DNA of 64,000 bases, taken from the NCBI GenBank assembly GCA_017405965.1, contig JAFQZK010000001.1, positions 62,001-126,000 of the forward strand. Direction: 5' to 3'. The position numbers were made by a program, and so were the translations under genes. This document shows, piece after piece, positions 40,809 to 50,236 of this stretch (the stretch's first letter is position 1; the number at the start of each line of letters is the position of its first letter). The notes below the pieces were generated by a model that saw nothing but the letters and a program-made list of their open reading frames with translations, had not been told where the DNA came from and ran no database searches. The DNA comes from Muribaculaceae bacterium (GTDB lineage: Bacteria; Bacteroidota; Bacteroidia; Bacteroidales; Muribaculaceae).

Positions 40809-41291
40809 ATGGAAAAGATTGCAAGCTTCATGATAGACCATACGCGGCTGTTGCGCGGCATCTATGTCTCTCGTAAGGATTACTTACAGGGTGGGGACGT
40901 GGTGACGACCTTCGACATCCGCATGAAATTGCCCAACCGTGAGCCAGCCGTGAGTCAGAGTGCCCTGCACACCATCGAGCACCTTGCGGCCACCTACCTG
41001 CGCAACCACCCTCAGTGGGGCGATAAGGTGATTTATTGGGGACCGATGGGCTGCTGCACCGGTAATTACCTGTTGCTCAAGGGTGACCTTGAGAGCCGCG
41101 ACATTGTGCCGCTGATGCAGGAACTTTTCCACTGGATCGCCGAGTTTGATGACGAGATTCCCGGTGCCAACGCTCACGACTGCGGCAACTACTTGCTCAA
41201 CAACCTACCGATGGCCAAGTGGGAGGCTCGCAAATACTACCAGGAGGTCCTTGTGAACATCCAACCCGAGAACCTCATCTATCCCGATTGA
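40809..41291 (+). CDS. luxS: S-ribosylhomocysteine lyase (LuxS)
   Basis: 160 residues, full length. Metal ligands H54 and H58 in HTIEH and C125 in AHDCGNY; the GPMGCCTGNYL stretch holds the catalytic cysteine. It splits S-ribosylhomocysteine to homocysteine and DPD, the precursor of AI-2. Follows mtnN, so the two enzymes form a compact SAH-salvage operon. Preceded by GAAACTAAAAACTGAAT, a heptad-like spacer seen elsewhere in this window. Confidence 0.97.
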   Translation: MEKIASFMIDHTRLLRGIYVSRKDYLQGGDVVTTFDIRMKLPNREPAVSQSALHTIEHLAATYLRNHPQWGDKVIYWGPMGCCTGNYLLLKGDLESRDIVPLMQELFHWIAEFDDEIPGANAHDCGNYLLNNLPMAKWEARKYYQEVLVNIQPENLIYPD

Positions 41292-41312
41292 CCCCTAAGC
41301 TATAAAAAAAGT

Positions 41313-41344
41313 CCCTGACCGTCTTTTTGTCAAAACGGTCAGGG
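41313..41344 (-). terminator. Terminator between luxS and lon
   Basis: 10-bp stem CCCTGACCGT / ACGGTCAGGG; the T run (CTTTTTTT) is on the minus strand, so it mainly serves lon. A second small hairpin AAGCC/GGCTT lies at about 41350-41364. Confidence 0.8.
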
Positions 41345-41386
41345 TATTGCAAGCCTTTGGCTTGTAAAAAACTGTTCTGTAAAGCC

Positions 41387-43831
41387 TTACAGCTCGAGGG
41401 CGTCTTTCACTTTCTCGGGTAGCAGAGCCAGATCAAGCACGTCCTTGATGGTGTTGACGTAATGGAACGTCAGACCCTTGAGGTACATCTCGTTGATTTC
41501 CTCGATATCCTTGCGGTTGTCCTTGCACAGGATGATCTCCTTGATGCCGGCTCGCTTGGCAGCGAGGATTTTCTCCTTGATACCGCCCACTGGAAGCACC
41601 TTGCCGCGCAGGGTGATTTCTCCGGTCATCGCCAAGTGGTCCTTAACCTTACGTTGGGTGAACGATGAAGCGAGCGAGGTCACCATCGTTACACCGGCCG
41701 ACGGGCCATCCTTGGGGATAGCGCCCTCGGGAACGTGGATGTGGATGTTGTACTTGTCGAACAAGTCAGGATCGATATTGAGTAGCGAGCAGTGTGAGCG
41801 CAGGAATTGCAACGCAATCACAGCCGACTCCTTCATCACGTCACCCAGGTTACCCGTCAACGTGAGTTTCTCGCCCTTGCCACGCACCAGTGACGACTCC
41901 ACGAACAGGATTTCGCCACCCACGGCAGTCCAGGCCAGACCCGTCACCACGCCGGCAAACTCGTTGCCCTCATATTTCTCACGGCTATAGTCAGGCGATC
42001 CCAAGTACTCCTTCAAGTCATCAGGCTTGATGCTGGTGGGATAGGGGTCTCCGCTCGCCTTGTGGCGTGCCACACGGCGCAGCACGGTGGCGATTTTCTT
42101 CTCCAACTGGCGCACGCCGCTCTCGCGGGTGTATTCATCGATGATTTTCAGGATGACTTGCTTGCCGAACTTGATTTCGTTTTTCTTGAAACCGTTCTCG
42201 CTCAGTTCCTTGGGCACGAGGTGACGCTTAGCGATTTCGAGCTTCTCTTCGGGGATATAACCGTTAATCTCAATCACCTCCATGCGGTCGAGCAGGGGGC
42301 GGCTCACGGTCGCCAGACTGTTGGCCGTGGCAATGAAGAGAATCTTGGACAGGTCATAGTCCACATCCAGGTAATTGTCATGGAAATGGCCGTTCTGTTC
42401 GGGGTCCAGCACCTCGAGCAACGCCGACGAGGGGTCGCCCTTGAAGTCCTGGCCCACCTTGTCGATCTCGTCAAGCACGATGACGGGATTGTTGCTGCCG
42501 CATTTGGCCAGTGCCGCGATGATGCGACCGGGCATGGCACCGATGTAGGTGCGGCGATGACCGCGTATCTCGGCCTCGTCATGCAGGCCACCCAACGAGA
42601 TGCGGGCATACTCGCGGTGCAAGGCATCGGCTATCGATTTGCCCAGCGAGGTCTTTCCCACGCCGGGAGGGCCATACAGGCACAGGATAGGCGCCTTGAG
42701 GTCACCGCGCAGCTTCAGCACCGACAGATGCTCCAGGATACGGTCTTTGACCTTCTCCAGTCCGTAATGGTCGTCGTTGAGTTTCTGCTCCACCTTCTTG
42801 AGGTCGAAGTTGTCCTCGGTATAGGTGTCCCACGGCAAGTTGAGCATGTTGTCGAGATAGGCATACTGCACCGAATAGTCGGGCGTCTGAGGGTTGAGGC
42901 GTTCGAGCTTGCGCAATTCCTTGTCGAAATGCTTCTGCACCTCATCGCTCCATTTCATCTTGGTGCTGCGCTCGTGCAGTTCCTCGACGTCGTCGATGTC
43001 GGTACCCAGTTCCTCCTGTATGGTTCGAATCTGCTGCTGCAGGAAATGGTCACGCTGCTGCTGGGAGAGCTCCTCGCGGGTGCGCGACTGGATGTTTGCC
43101 TTGATTTCGACCAGTTGTTCCTCGCGTGACAGCAGCGCAAACAGCAGGTAGCCGCGTTTCTTGATGTCACGTTCCTCAAGCATGCGCTGCTTTTGGTCAG
43201 GGTCAAAGGCGATGTTGGTTGCCAGGAAGTTCATCAGGTACATGGGATTGTCGATGTTCTTCATAGCGAACGCCAATTCACGACCGTTGGGGCCCATGTT
43301 GCGCAGCATGCGCAGGGTGACCTCGGCAATCGACTGCATCAGCATCTCGAACTCCTTGTCACCGGCCAGCGGCATCTTGTCTTCGACAAGGGTCACCGAG
43401 CCGCGCATGTAGGGCGACATCTGGGCCACTTGTTCCAGCTGGCATGCCGAGCGGCCTTGCAGAATGACGTTGGTCGAGCCGTCGGGCAGTTCCAGCACCT
43501 TGATGATGTTGGCGATGGTGCCATAGCGGTACAAATCTTTCTCGACCGGATCCTCGACACGGCTGTCATATTGGCAGAAAACGGCGATTGTGCTGTGGCT
43601 TTCCTCGGCATCCTTGATGAGGCGCAAAGACTTCTCCCTGCCCACCGATACGGGCATGGTCATCTGGGGATACAGCACCATGTTGCGCAAAGGCAAAATG
43701 GGGATATCGTCGGCCTTAGTGTCCTGAATGCCAAGACCATCAGCCACCTCGTGTATCTCGGTGATAATGGGAACGACACGGGCTCCGTTATCGTTCATCT
43801 CGGCATCTATATTGTCTAAAAAATCTATCAT
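41387..43831 (-). CDS. lon: ATP-dependent protease Lon
   Basis: 814 residues. N-terminal substrate domain ([20 protein letters not shown]), central AAA+ module with Walker [14 protein letters not shown] and Walker [10 protein letters not shown], and C-terminal protease domain with the Ser in [12 protein letters not shown] and the Lys in [14 protein letters not shown]. Degrades misfolded and regulatory proteins in the cytoplasm. A -7 box TAATTTTG (minus, 43881-43888) lies upstream with no clear -33. Confidence 0.98.
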   Translation of the reverse strand: MIDFLDNIDAEMNDNGARVVPIITEIHEVADGLGIQDTKADDIPILPLRNMVLYPQMTMPVSVGREKSLRLIKDAEESHSTIAVFCQYDSRVEDPVEKDLYRYGTIANIIKVLELPDGSTNVILQGRSACQLEQVAQMSPYMRGSVTLVEDKMPLAGDKEFEMLMQSIAEVTLRMLRNMGPNGRELAFAMKNIDNPMYLMNFLATNIAFDPDQKQRMLEERDIKKRGYLLFALLSREEQLVEIKANIQSRTREELSQQQRDHFLQQQIRTIQEELGTDIDDVEELHERSTKMKWSDEVQKHFDKELRKLERLNPQTPDYSVQYAYLDNMLNLPWDTYTEDNFDLKKVEQKLNDDHYGLEKVKDRILEHLSVLKLRGDLKAPILCLYGPPGVGKTSLGKSIADALHREYARISLGGLHDEAEIRGHRRTYIGAMPGRIIAALAKCGSNNPVIVLDEIDKVGQDFKGDPSSALLEVLDPEQNGHFHDNYLDVDYDLSKILFIATANSLATVSRPLLDRMEVIEINGYIPEEKLEIAKRHLVPKELSENGFKKNEIKFGKQVILKIIDEYTRESGVRQLEKKIATVLRRVARHKASGDPYPTSIKPDDLKEYLGSPDYSREKYEGNEFAGVVTGLAWTAVGGEILFVESSLVRGKGEKLTLTGNLGDVMKESAVIALQFLRSHCSLLNIDPDLFDKYNIHIHVPEGAIPKDGPSAGVTMVTSLASSFTQRKVKDHLAMTGEITLRGKVLPVGGIKEKILAAKRAGIKEIILCKDNRKDIEEINEMYLKGLTFHYVNTIKDVLDLALLPEKVKDALEL

Positions 43832-43945
43832 ATAATGTCTTTTGCTATATACTTAAGCACTGTTCACACAAATTGGATGCCAAAATTACAAAAAACTGGC
43901 GGATGGCAGACTATTCTCATTCATCATTTATGGAAAAATAACACA

Positions 43946-43978
43946 ACAAGCGGCCCATGGAAGTCCACAGGCCGCTCG
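43946..43978 (-). terminator. Terminator of the amidase operon
   Basis: AGCGGCC (43949-43955) pairs with GGCCGCT (43970-43976); minus-strand tail TGTTGTGTTATTTTT is T-rich. Confidence 0.65.
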
Positions 43979-44011
43979 TGAGTTGAGATTCGCGACTGAT
44001 GTCGCTGCGGG

Positions 44012-47000
44012 TTACTTGATCACCTTGATGCTCTGGGTCGAGCCGTCGCTGTAGGTGCGAACGATGATGTTCACGCCATCAACAGGCTGGCTGTACTCGA
44101 TACCACGGATGTCGAAGTAACGCTCGCTGACTACCTCCTTGGCTACCTTGGTCTCGCTCACTGCAGTGGGGATGTGAACAACAGCGAACTCGCCGCAGGC
44201 GGGAGTCGTGTTGATGTTCTCCTGGGTGGGCAGTGAGTAGATGCCGATGTTGCCACCGGCGCAAACCAAGTTGCCGGCATAGTCAAATGCCATCTGGTAG
44301 ATGGAGCCTTGACCAGTCTTATAGGAGTACTTGGGTGCGATGTCGGGCGTGGTGCCGTCCCAAGTGATGTCGAAGAACTGGAGCACATAGCTACCGTCGT
44401 TGATGACGAGCAGATCGCCGGCATCGTTGATGGCAAAGCCTGCACGGTCACTACCGTTGAGCATGTTGTTGTAAGGTGCGCGACCTGAGTTGAAGGTCAC
44501 GTTGCCCTCGTTGTCAACAAACATGAGCGAAGGAACGCCTGCGGCATTGTTGCCTGCACTGCGGTACTGCGATACCCAAACGCCACGGCCGCCGGGATCA
44601 GCAACCACGTTACCGTTGGTGTTGAGCTGCCATGCGCCGATGTCGTAGTACTGGTTGGGAGCGGTTGACCAGGTGTCAACGATGCTGCCGTCCTCCTGAC
44701 CGATGTTGTAAACGCCAACACCGTTGCCGAAGTCCTCAAGATATACATACAGCTTGGTGTCTGCACCCTGTCCGCCGATGCCTACGCCAGGCGTCGAGGA
44801 GCCTACATTCACACCATTATTGCTGATCAAGCCATCGCCGTTGCGTGTGCCGACGAAGAACTCGGTCCACGTGCCGTCGATGTTACCGGGCTTAGCGATG
44901 AAGACGCCGGATGCGCCATCACCCCAGTCGGGAACGTAGAGGTTACCCAGACAGTCAACCGCCATGCGGTAGTTGCTGCCCCAGCTGTGTCCGCCACGAT
45001 AGAGGTCCTCGGTCACGCGCTGAGCCATCTCGTCGCAAACATAAACACCGTTGCTGGCGTTGCCGCTGCCTACACGGTTACCAACATAGATGGTACCCAT
45101 GTTGGGGCTGTAGGGCGACTTATCGACTGCAACGAACAGCTGGCCGCTGTAAGTCGGGCCGGCCGGGTTGATGCGCTGGATGGTGTTGATGTTGTCACCC
45201 TCGAGCGTCACGCTCCAGCTCAGGTTCTGGCCTGCTTCACCAGGCAGCTCGTTGAACGGGATGCTGATGACGTTCTCGCCCTTGACAGCGGGAACCTCGA
45301 TGGTGCCCACCTCATTGCCCTCGGCATCATAGAAGGTGATGAAGGCATTATTGGCATCGTCGTTGGCATTGAACGTGAAGACGGCATTTTCGTTGTCACG
45401 CTCGTACTGCAAGCCGTAGGCGAAGATACCGGGAACACCGGGCTGACTGTCGTCAACCTGCCACTTGGTGATCTTGTTGTCCTGCATCAGGTACAGGTTG
45501 ATGTCGGTACCGATAACGGCTGCACCGGTCGACATGAACTCGCAAGCCAGCGGCTCAAGGTCGGTATTGGTGGTAGCCACCAGAGCGGCCTGGTCGAGAC
45601 CGGCAGTGATGTCATACAGCTTGATACCGCCCACATTGGCCTCGGCGCGCTGCGGAGCGATGTACGGGGTCACCATGTACTGGTGCTGAGCATACTTGAA
45701 GAACGATACGCCTACAGCGGGAATGTCCTCCTCGTCGCCCTCGAAGCGTCCGGCAACCTGACTGTCGGTGCCGTTGGCCTTAGCGGTCGTGACCTCGAAA
45801 GGCAGGGTGTTTTCACCGTCAAGAACCACGTTGTCATCGCTGCGAGGCGACAGGGTCAGCACGGGAACGCCCACCTTGTCCCTGGTGAAGTTACTCGTGG
45901 AGCTGATGGTCTTCTCGGTGTAAACCGTGCTGGTAATCTGGTCGCTGACGATCGACAGTTTCAGGAACCTCATGCCACCGGCGCTGGAAGCAGCGTCATT
46001 GGTGCCGACGATGGTTACCAGGCACTCGTTCGATGCGCCGTCGATAGCGAGCGACTGGGCGCGATAGTAGTAGAAGTTGGCTGAACTCTGAGTAGTTACC
46101 CACTGGATCGGGTCACTGTCAAAGTCGGCCCACTTGTACAGGCGCAGCGTGCCGCGCTCGAAGCCTGCGTTAACTTGGCCATCACCGTACTGGGTCTGTA
46201 CACTGTTGATACCAACGAGCTGGTCGTCGGCGGTGAAGCAGATGTCAGCCAGACGGCTGTAGAAGCCGGCATTGTTGGGCTCAACGGGAGCAATATTGTT
46301 GATGCTCAGCTCCTTGACAATCACCTTATCAACATTGTTGATGAGATACAGGTGAGGAGTACCGTCCTCGGCATTGGTCAGCACGACGGTGGTGTCGCCG
46401 CGAACAAGCATGCGCTTGATCACGCCGTCGAACTCATAATCGGTTCCGCCGTCATTAACCAGATTGAGTTTGTCGGGAGCAGTCACATAAGCGGGCAGCT
46501 CGGGCTCGGGATAGTTCTGGTACAGGTCTTCGGGAACTACATAGTCGGTAGCCTCGAGCAGGGGTACCTCGTAGGTGGTCTTGTTGGCCTCGACAACGAT
46601 GTCGCCGGTAGCCTTCTCGATCCATTCCTGCCACTGGCTGTCAACGGTGGCCTTGGTGTATTCACCCAGGGGCTTGTAGCCCTCGGCTTCAACGGCCAGG
46701 GTGTAGGTACCGGGATCCAGGTTCTCGAACACGAACACACCGTTGTAGTTGCCGTCGGTGGTGTAGCGGGCCACTTCCTGGCCGTTCTTGTACAGGATGA
46801 CAACAGCATCGTTCAGGGGAGCCCACTGGTCCATGGTGCCTGCGTTGTAGTTGTACAGGTTGTGGACGAGATGAGTGTGGACATCCTTCACGGTACCCAT
46901 GATATAGCCCTTGTTATCGGGTGTCAGGCCGAAGTATTCACCGATACCGCGAGCGATGCGGATGCCTTCCTGATGGCAATAATCTATGTTCAGCGCACGG

Positions 47001-47746
47001 TGACGAGCAGGCTGATAGGTATGGAAGTAACCTTCTACCAGGAAGCCGGGAGCACCGTGTTTCAACACGCCCAGGTAGCCGGTATAGGCAATGCCGGTAT
47101 TGGGATCGACACGGGTCGATGAACTGCCATAGAAGTTGATGTCGCCACGCACGTTGGGACTCGTGGGACTGTAGTTGGTCATCGGGTCAATCTCGTTGGT
47201 GTAGAAGATGGGCCAGCAGGTCAAACCCATGGCACGGCTGCCAGGAGCCAGGTCGCCGCCTTCACCGTCGTTGCCGCGATAGAGCATCAGCGGATAGTTG
47301 GTCGCTGTGCCGTCGGTCAACGCGTTGGAGTGATGCGACAGGAACATGTCATAGTTGCCAATTTCAACCTCCTCGCAGATTTCCGACAAGGGGCGGTTGT
47401 AGATCTCGGCGTCTTCAGCTCCGCTCACATAGGGGTACGGGCCGTTGAACCACCTCGACATGGTGATGTTCTCGGGTTTCACACCCATCTTGATGAGCTG
47501 GGCGCGCGTCTGGATGGATTTCCACAGGTTGGTGTTACTCTCGTAGAAACCATTGGTGTCGGGACGTCCCGTCTCGGGCAGCATGGGGTAGGAGATGGTC
47601 GCCATCGGGCGATCGTTGGGTCCCCAACTGCCGTGACCGGGATTCAGATAAATACGCAGGTCGTCGGCTGTATTAGCCTGCATTGCGCCGGCTGCCATGA
47701 TGGCGGCTACGGCAAGTAAGAATATCTTTTTCATAGCGGTCATCAT
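44012..47746 (-). CDS. Large exported N-acetylmuramoyl-L-alanine amidase-like protein with tail domain
   Basis: 1244 residues; signal peptide from MKKIFLLAVAAIMAAGAMQA (ATG at 47734 is an alternative to 47746). Amidase_3-like domain about 30-275: H38 in LNPGHGSWG, E69 in FYESNTN, H138/H139 in LSHHSNA and E238 in VEGYFHTY fit the zinc ligands and catalytic Glu. A carboxypeptidase-regulatory-like beta domain follows (about 283-390; FENLDPGTYTLAVEAEGY), then about 800 residues without a recognised catalytic domain but with propeller-like repeats (LYVPDWGDG, FDYAGNLVCAGG). The tail RYFDIRGIEYSQPVDG..IKVIK resembles type IX sorting ends. Overlaps the upstream gene by ATGA. Confidence 0.85.
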   Translation of the reverse strand: MMTAMKKIFLLAVAAIMAAGAMQANTADDLRIYLNPGHGSWGPNDRPMATISYPMLPETGRPDTNGFYESNTNLWKSIQTRAQLIKMGVKPENITMSRWFNGPYPYVSGAEDAEIYNRPLSEICEEVEIGNYDMFLSHHSNALTDGTATNYPLMLYRGNDGEGGDLAPGSRAMGLTCWPIFYTNEIDPMTNYSPTSPNVRGDINFYGSSSTRVDPNTGIAYTGYLGVLKHGAPGFLVEGYFHTYQPARHRALNIDYCHQEGIRIARGIGEYFGLTPDNKGYIMGTVKDVHTHLVHNLYNYNAGTMDQWAPLNDAVVILYKNGQEVARYTTDGNYNGVFVFENLDPGTYTLAVEAEGYKPLGEYTKATVDSQWQEWIEKATGDIVVEANKTTYEVPLLEATDYVVPEDLYQNYPEPELPAYVTAPDKLNLVNDGGTDYEFDGVIKRMLVRGDTTVVLTNAEDGTPHLYLINNVDKVIVKELSINNIAPVEPNNAGFYSRLADICFTADDQLVGINSVQTQYGDGQVNAGFERGTLRLYKWADFDSDPIQWVTTQSSANFYYYRAQSLAIDGASNECLVTIVGTNDAASSAGGMRFLKLSIVSDQITSTVYTEKTISSTSNFTRDKVGVPVLTLSPRSDDNVVLDGENTLPFEVTTAKANGTDSQVAGRFEGDEEDIPAVGVSFFKYAQHQYMVTPYIAPQRAEANVGGIKLYDITAGLDQAALVATTNTDLEPLACEFMSTGAAVIGTDINLYLMQDNKITKWQVDDSQPGVPGIFAYGLQYERDNENAVFTFNANDDANNAFITFYDAEGNEVGTIEVPAVKGENVISIPFNELPGEAGQNLSWSVTLEGDNINTIQRINPAGPTYSGQLFVAVDKSPYSPNMGTIYVGNRVGSGNASNGVYVCDEMAQRVTEDLYRGGHSWGSNYRMAVDCLGNLYVPDWGDGASGVFIAKPGNIDGTWTEFFVGTRNGDGLISNNGVNVGSSTPGVGIGGQGADTKLYVYLEDFGNGVGVYNIGQEDGSIVDTWSTAPNQYYDIGAWQLNTNGNVVADPGGRGVWVSQYRSAGNNAAGVPSLMFVDNEGNVTFNSGRAPYNNMLNGSDRAGFAINDAGDLLVINDGSYVLQFFDITWDGTTPDIAPKYSYKTGQGSIYQMAFDYAGNLVCAGGNIGIYSLPTQENINTTPACGEFAVVHIPTAVSETKVAKEVVSERYFDIRGIEYSQPVDGVNIIVRTYSDGSTQSIKVIK

Positions 47747-48639
47747 TTGGTAACGTTAATAATGTAAGCTTCACCGGCTGGGGTGCTGAAGGCAATCTTG
47801 CCGTCGGCGGCATGGGGATACATGGCGATGGTGGCATCGTCGGTCAGCGTCTGTGTCATGCCGTCGAGCGTAGCGGCAACGATAGTCGAGGCATAGATGA
47901 ACTCGCCATCGTCAAGGTCGAGCATGCCCACAACGGTGTTGTTGTCATACCATACAGGGGCGCGCATCTTGCCCACCTTGCGCACATTGCTGCCGTCAAG
48001 GTTGCACACGTAGGTGCCGTGAGCAGCCTGATAGTACAGCACCTTGGTGCCGTCGGGCGAGAGCGAGGCCCACATGTAGCTGAACTGGTCGCCGTTAGGT
48101 GACAGCTTGCGGGTCTTGCCGTTCACGGTGATCATCAACTGGCCCTTGTTGATCGACAGCACGGGCACGTTCTGAGCCTTGGCATTGCCGAGGGCTTTCT
48201 TGCTGAATTTACCCTTGTTGACAACACCGGCGCTGGTGGCGTCAACAGCATAGCCTTGCAGGTCACGCGTGGGTTTCACAAGCACCTGACTGGCACCGGT
48301 GGCCAGATTCACGCTCTTGAGTGTGGACATGCGCAGGTGTTTCTTGTTGAAGGAGCCCTCGCGGTAGACGACCGTCTGGCCGTCGGGCGAGATCTTCACG
48401 TTGTGCCCGGCGCTGGGAGCTGTGCTCAGCGTCTGGCTTTCACCATTGGTCAGGTCTAGCTTTGTGAGGCCTTGGTTTGTGGCACTGGTCAGCAGCAGGT
48501 AATCGCCTTGAGGACTGATTGCCGCCACTGCAGCCTTTTCAGGCATGTTGACCCGCTCGATCGAGGTCACTTGCAGCACCTGGCCCATTGCACTCATCGA
48601 GAAGCCTAACGCCATTGCGAATAGAATTTTTCTCATCAT
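47743..48639 (-). CDS. Exported beta-propeller (TolB/PD40-like) protein
   Basis: 298 residues, signal peptide (ILFAMALGFSMSAMG). Repeated blades with the PD40 pattern: AAISPQGDYLLLTS, NVKISPDGQTVVYREGS, WASLSPDGTKVLYY, MYPHAADGKIAFST. Such domains bind peptides, glycans or partner proteins. It is translated just before the amidase with ATGA overlap, so the two products probably work together at the cell envelope. Has a consensus promoter at 48710-48741. Confidence 0.85.
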   Translation of the reverse strand: MMRKILFAMALGFSMSAMGQVLQVTSIERVNMPEKAAVAAISPQGDYLLLTSATNQGLTKLDLTNGESQTLSTAPSAGHNVKISPDGQTVVYREGSFNKKHLRMSTLKSVNLATGASQVLVKPTRDLQGYAVDATSAGVVNKGKFSKKALGNAKAQNVPVLSINKGQLMITVNGKTRKLSPNGDQFSYMWASLSPDGTKVLYYQAAHGTYVCNLDGSNVRKVGKMRAPVWYDNNTVVGMLDLDDGEFIYASTIVAATLDGMTQTLTDDATIAMYPHAADGKIAFSTPAGEAYIINVTK

Positions 48640-48709
48640 GATGGTAAATGGTTTAAGTTAAACATAATGTGGTTATTAAAACAATCTTTTTAGTCTATCT
48701 CTAAGCGGG

Positions 48710-48741
48710 CAAAGTTAATCAAAAAAAATGTAAATAACAAA
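48710..48741 (-). promoter_or_regulatory. Promoter of the propeller-amidase operon
   Basis: Minus strand TTTG (48738-48741), 20 bp, TAACTTTG (48710-48717); exact consensus with a leader of about 65 nt. Confidence 0.8.
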
Positions 48742-48790
48742 TAAAAGTCCTGAAAAAACAACAAGCCTTGATATTCAATGACTATTATCT

Positions 48791-48818
48791 GTAGAAACGC
48801 AAAATTTTGCGCCTCTAC
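48791..48818. repeat. Single REP palindrome
   Basis: GTAGAAACGCAAAATTTTGC and onward to GCGCCTCTAC: a solo copy of the REP family, in the 48640-49249 gene-free stretch that also holds the MITE-like element. Confidence 0.75.
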
Positions 48819-48922
48819 AAGCACTGTGGACACCGATATATATGCGACCATTGAATAGCACTCGCGAGGGGCGACCAGGTCACTTTTTACAGTTCACCCA
48901 GCCTATACACTTGCAGCCCTAC

Positions 48923-49102
48923 GAGGATGTGTCATAATTGCGACTCGGTAATATAACCGTGCTATCGCACGGGAAATTAAACAAATTATTAAATTAAAAT
49001 TGATACTATTGTCATATTAATAAAAATTATATAATTAATTTGATTAATTTCCCGCCCCGCAGGGCGGTTATAGTTCTAGCAGTTGAATTATGACACACCC
49101 TC
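48923..49102. mobile_element. 180-bp MITE-like inverted-repeat element
   Basis: Ends GAGGATGTGTCATAATT (48923-48939) and its inverted partner at 49086-49102 match at 16 of 17 positions. Inner arms also pair: ATAACCG..CGGGAAATTAA on the left against its complement at 49044-49071. Each arm carries its own hairpin, CCGTGC/GCACGG on the left (48957-48972) and CCGCCC/GGGCGG on the right (49052-49067). The centre is AT-rich and non-coding. No clear target duplication and no transposase in the window. Confidence 0.7.
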
Positions 49103-49188
49103 TTTCATTTGAAACCATCATTGCAACATTGATAGTCAATTGTTTATTTCATTCTATCGTATTTTTACCGAGCACCAATAATATGCGA

Positions 49189-49231
49189 CAAACCCCGCAA
49201 GACAAGCCATACTGGCGTCTTGCAGGGTTTG
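49189..49231 (-). terminator. Terminator of the tandem array
   Basis: 15-nt arms (49189-49203 and 49217-49231) built on CAAACCC..GCAAGAC / GTCTTGC..GGGTTTG with one mismatch. Lies 18 bp after the last array gene. Confidence 0.75.
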
Positions 49232-49249
49232 CCTTAAACTGAATGCAGG

Positions 49250-50185
49250 TTATCTCACGACGATTTTCTTGCCGTTGTGGATGTAGATGCCGGGGGTGGA
49301 GGGGACGTCCTTGCCCACGGGGCGGCCCATCAGGTCGTAGTAGTTCTCGTCCTGTGGGCGGCCTGTGCGGTCGGCCACCACTTCGTCAATGCCATGGAAG
49401 GCACCGTCGCGGTAGCGCATGCCCTTGTAGATAATCTGGCCGTCCTTGACCACATGGCTCAGGCCGCACCACTCCTGATAGTCGGCATCATGGTCGGGCT
49501 GTCGCGTGAAAGGCGTCAACAGGTCACCCATGTCACGGCTGTCAAAGCCGATGCCCTCGACTAAAAGCGCCAGCGTGTCGCCTTGTTCTCCAAGAATGGC
49601 CCAACGACGACAGGGAATGCTCTCAATTTCGACGGGTTCGACTTGCAGGAAATTCTCACGGGTCAAAAGATGAGGACTATCCTCAGGAAAATGCGTATTC
49701 TCTTGGCATATAAGGTAATAATCTATTGTATTAGAAAAAAGTCCAGAATAAGATGACGCTGTTGTCTCGTCATTGAAAACGTACAAAAAAGTGTCTCCTC
49801 CAACTCCGACATACCGAGCGACTTGTAATAAAAGTCTGCCCTGAAATAAGGCTTTTCCGTAGGCATAGTTTCTTCCACTCGTTGTAAGCGATCGATTAGA
49901 ATCTAATCCTGCTATCAGACTGTCTGTATTCACATCAAGTTTATCTCCTGTATAATAATAACAGGCTTTGCACAGACCGTAACCAGTTACGTCTGTCCAT
50001 GCACTGTCATAACCACAAAATTCATATTTATAGTAATAACTAGTGGTGTCGCCATGGTTGACAATGACCTTCTCGTTAACCCATTTCACACCTTCACGAG
50101 CAATAGGAAGATAATCGTATTCTTGGGCCACCGCCTGGGTCATGCCCAGCAGAGCGAACAGCAGAAATGTTGAAAACTTTCTCAT
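49250..50185 (-). CDS. Exported tail-bearing protein, array copy 1 (last transcribed)
   Basis: 311 residues. Signal peptide MRKFSTFLLFALLGMTQAVA; shared front block REGVKWVNEKVIVNHGDTT; variable middle; shared block VEGIGFDSRDMGDLLTPF to the end; C-terminal tail YYDLMGRPVGKDVPS..GIYIHNGKKIVVR in the style of type A type IX sorting signals. No enzyme motif recognised. Nearly identical to copy 2 over the last two thirds (FSNTIDYYLICQENTHFPED). AT-rich middle between GC-rich ends. Probably secreted or surface anchored; function unknown. Confidence 0.85.
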   Translation of the reverse strand: MRKFSTFLLFALLGMTQAVAQEYDYLPIAREGVKWVNEKVIVNHGDTTSYYYKYEFCGYDSAWTDVTGYGLCKACYYYTGDKLDVNTDSLIAGLDSNRSLTTSGRNYAYGKALFQGRLLLQVARYVGVGGDTFLYVFNDETTASSYSGLFSNTIDYYLICQENTHFPEDSPHLLTRENFLQVEPVEIESIPCRRWAILGEQGDTLALLVEGIGFDSRDMGDLLTPFTRQPDHDADYQEWCGLSHVVKDGQIIYKGMRYRDGAFHGIDEVVADRTGRPQDENYYDLMGRPVGKDVPSTPGIYIHNGKKIVVR

Positions 50186-50236
50186 AATTCTTTGTTTTAA
50201 GTTGTACTTTTTGCAAAAGATTACAGCACAAGGGCT
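50186..50236 (-). repeat. Conserved 51-bp spacer of the tandem array
   Basis: The gaps at 50186-50236, 51173-51223 and 52133-52183 are all 51 bp and essentially identical (begin AATTCTTTGTTTTAAGTTG). With the shared gene ends they make repeat blocks of more than 100 bp suitable for homologous recombination. Confidence 0.8.

Noticed and set aside
42062-43129. 355-codon open frame antisense to lon
   Set aside because: Shadow of lon; no recognisable domain or start signal.
44987-47122. Long plus-strand frames over the amidase gene
   Set aside because: They mirror the amidase reading frame; signal peptide, amidase motifs and tail are on the minus strand.
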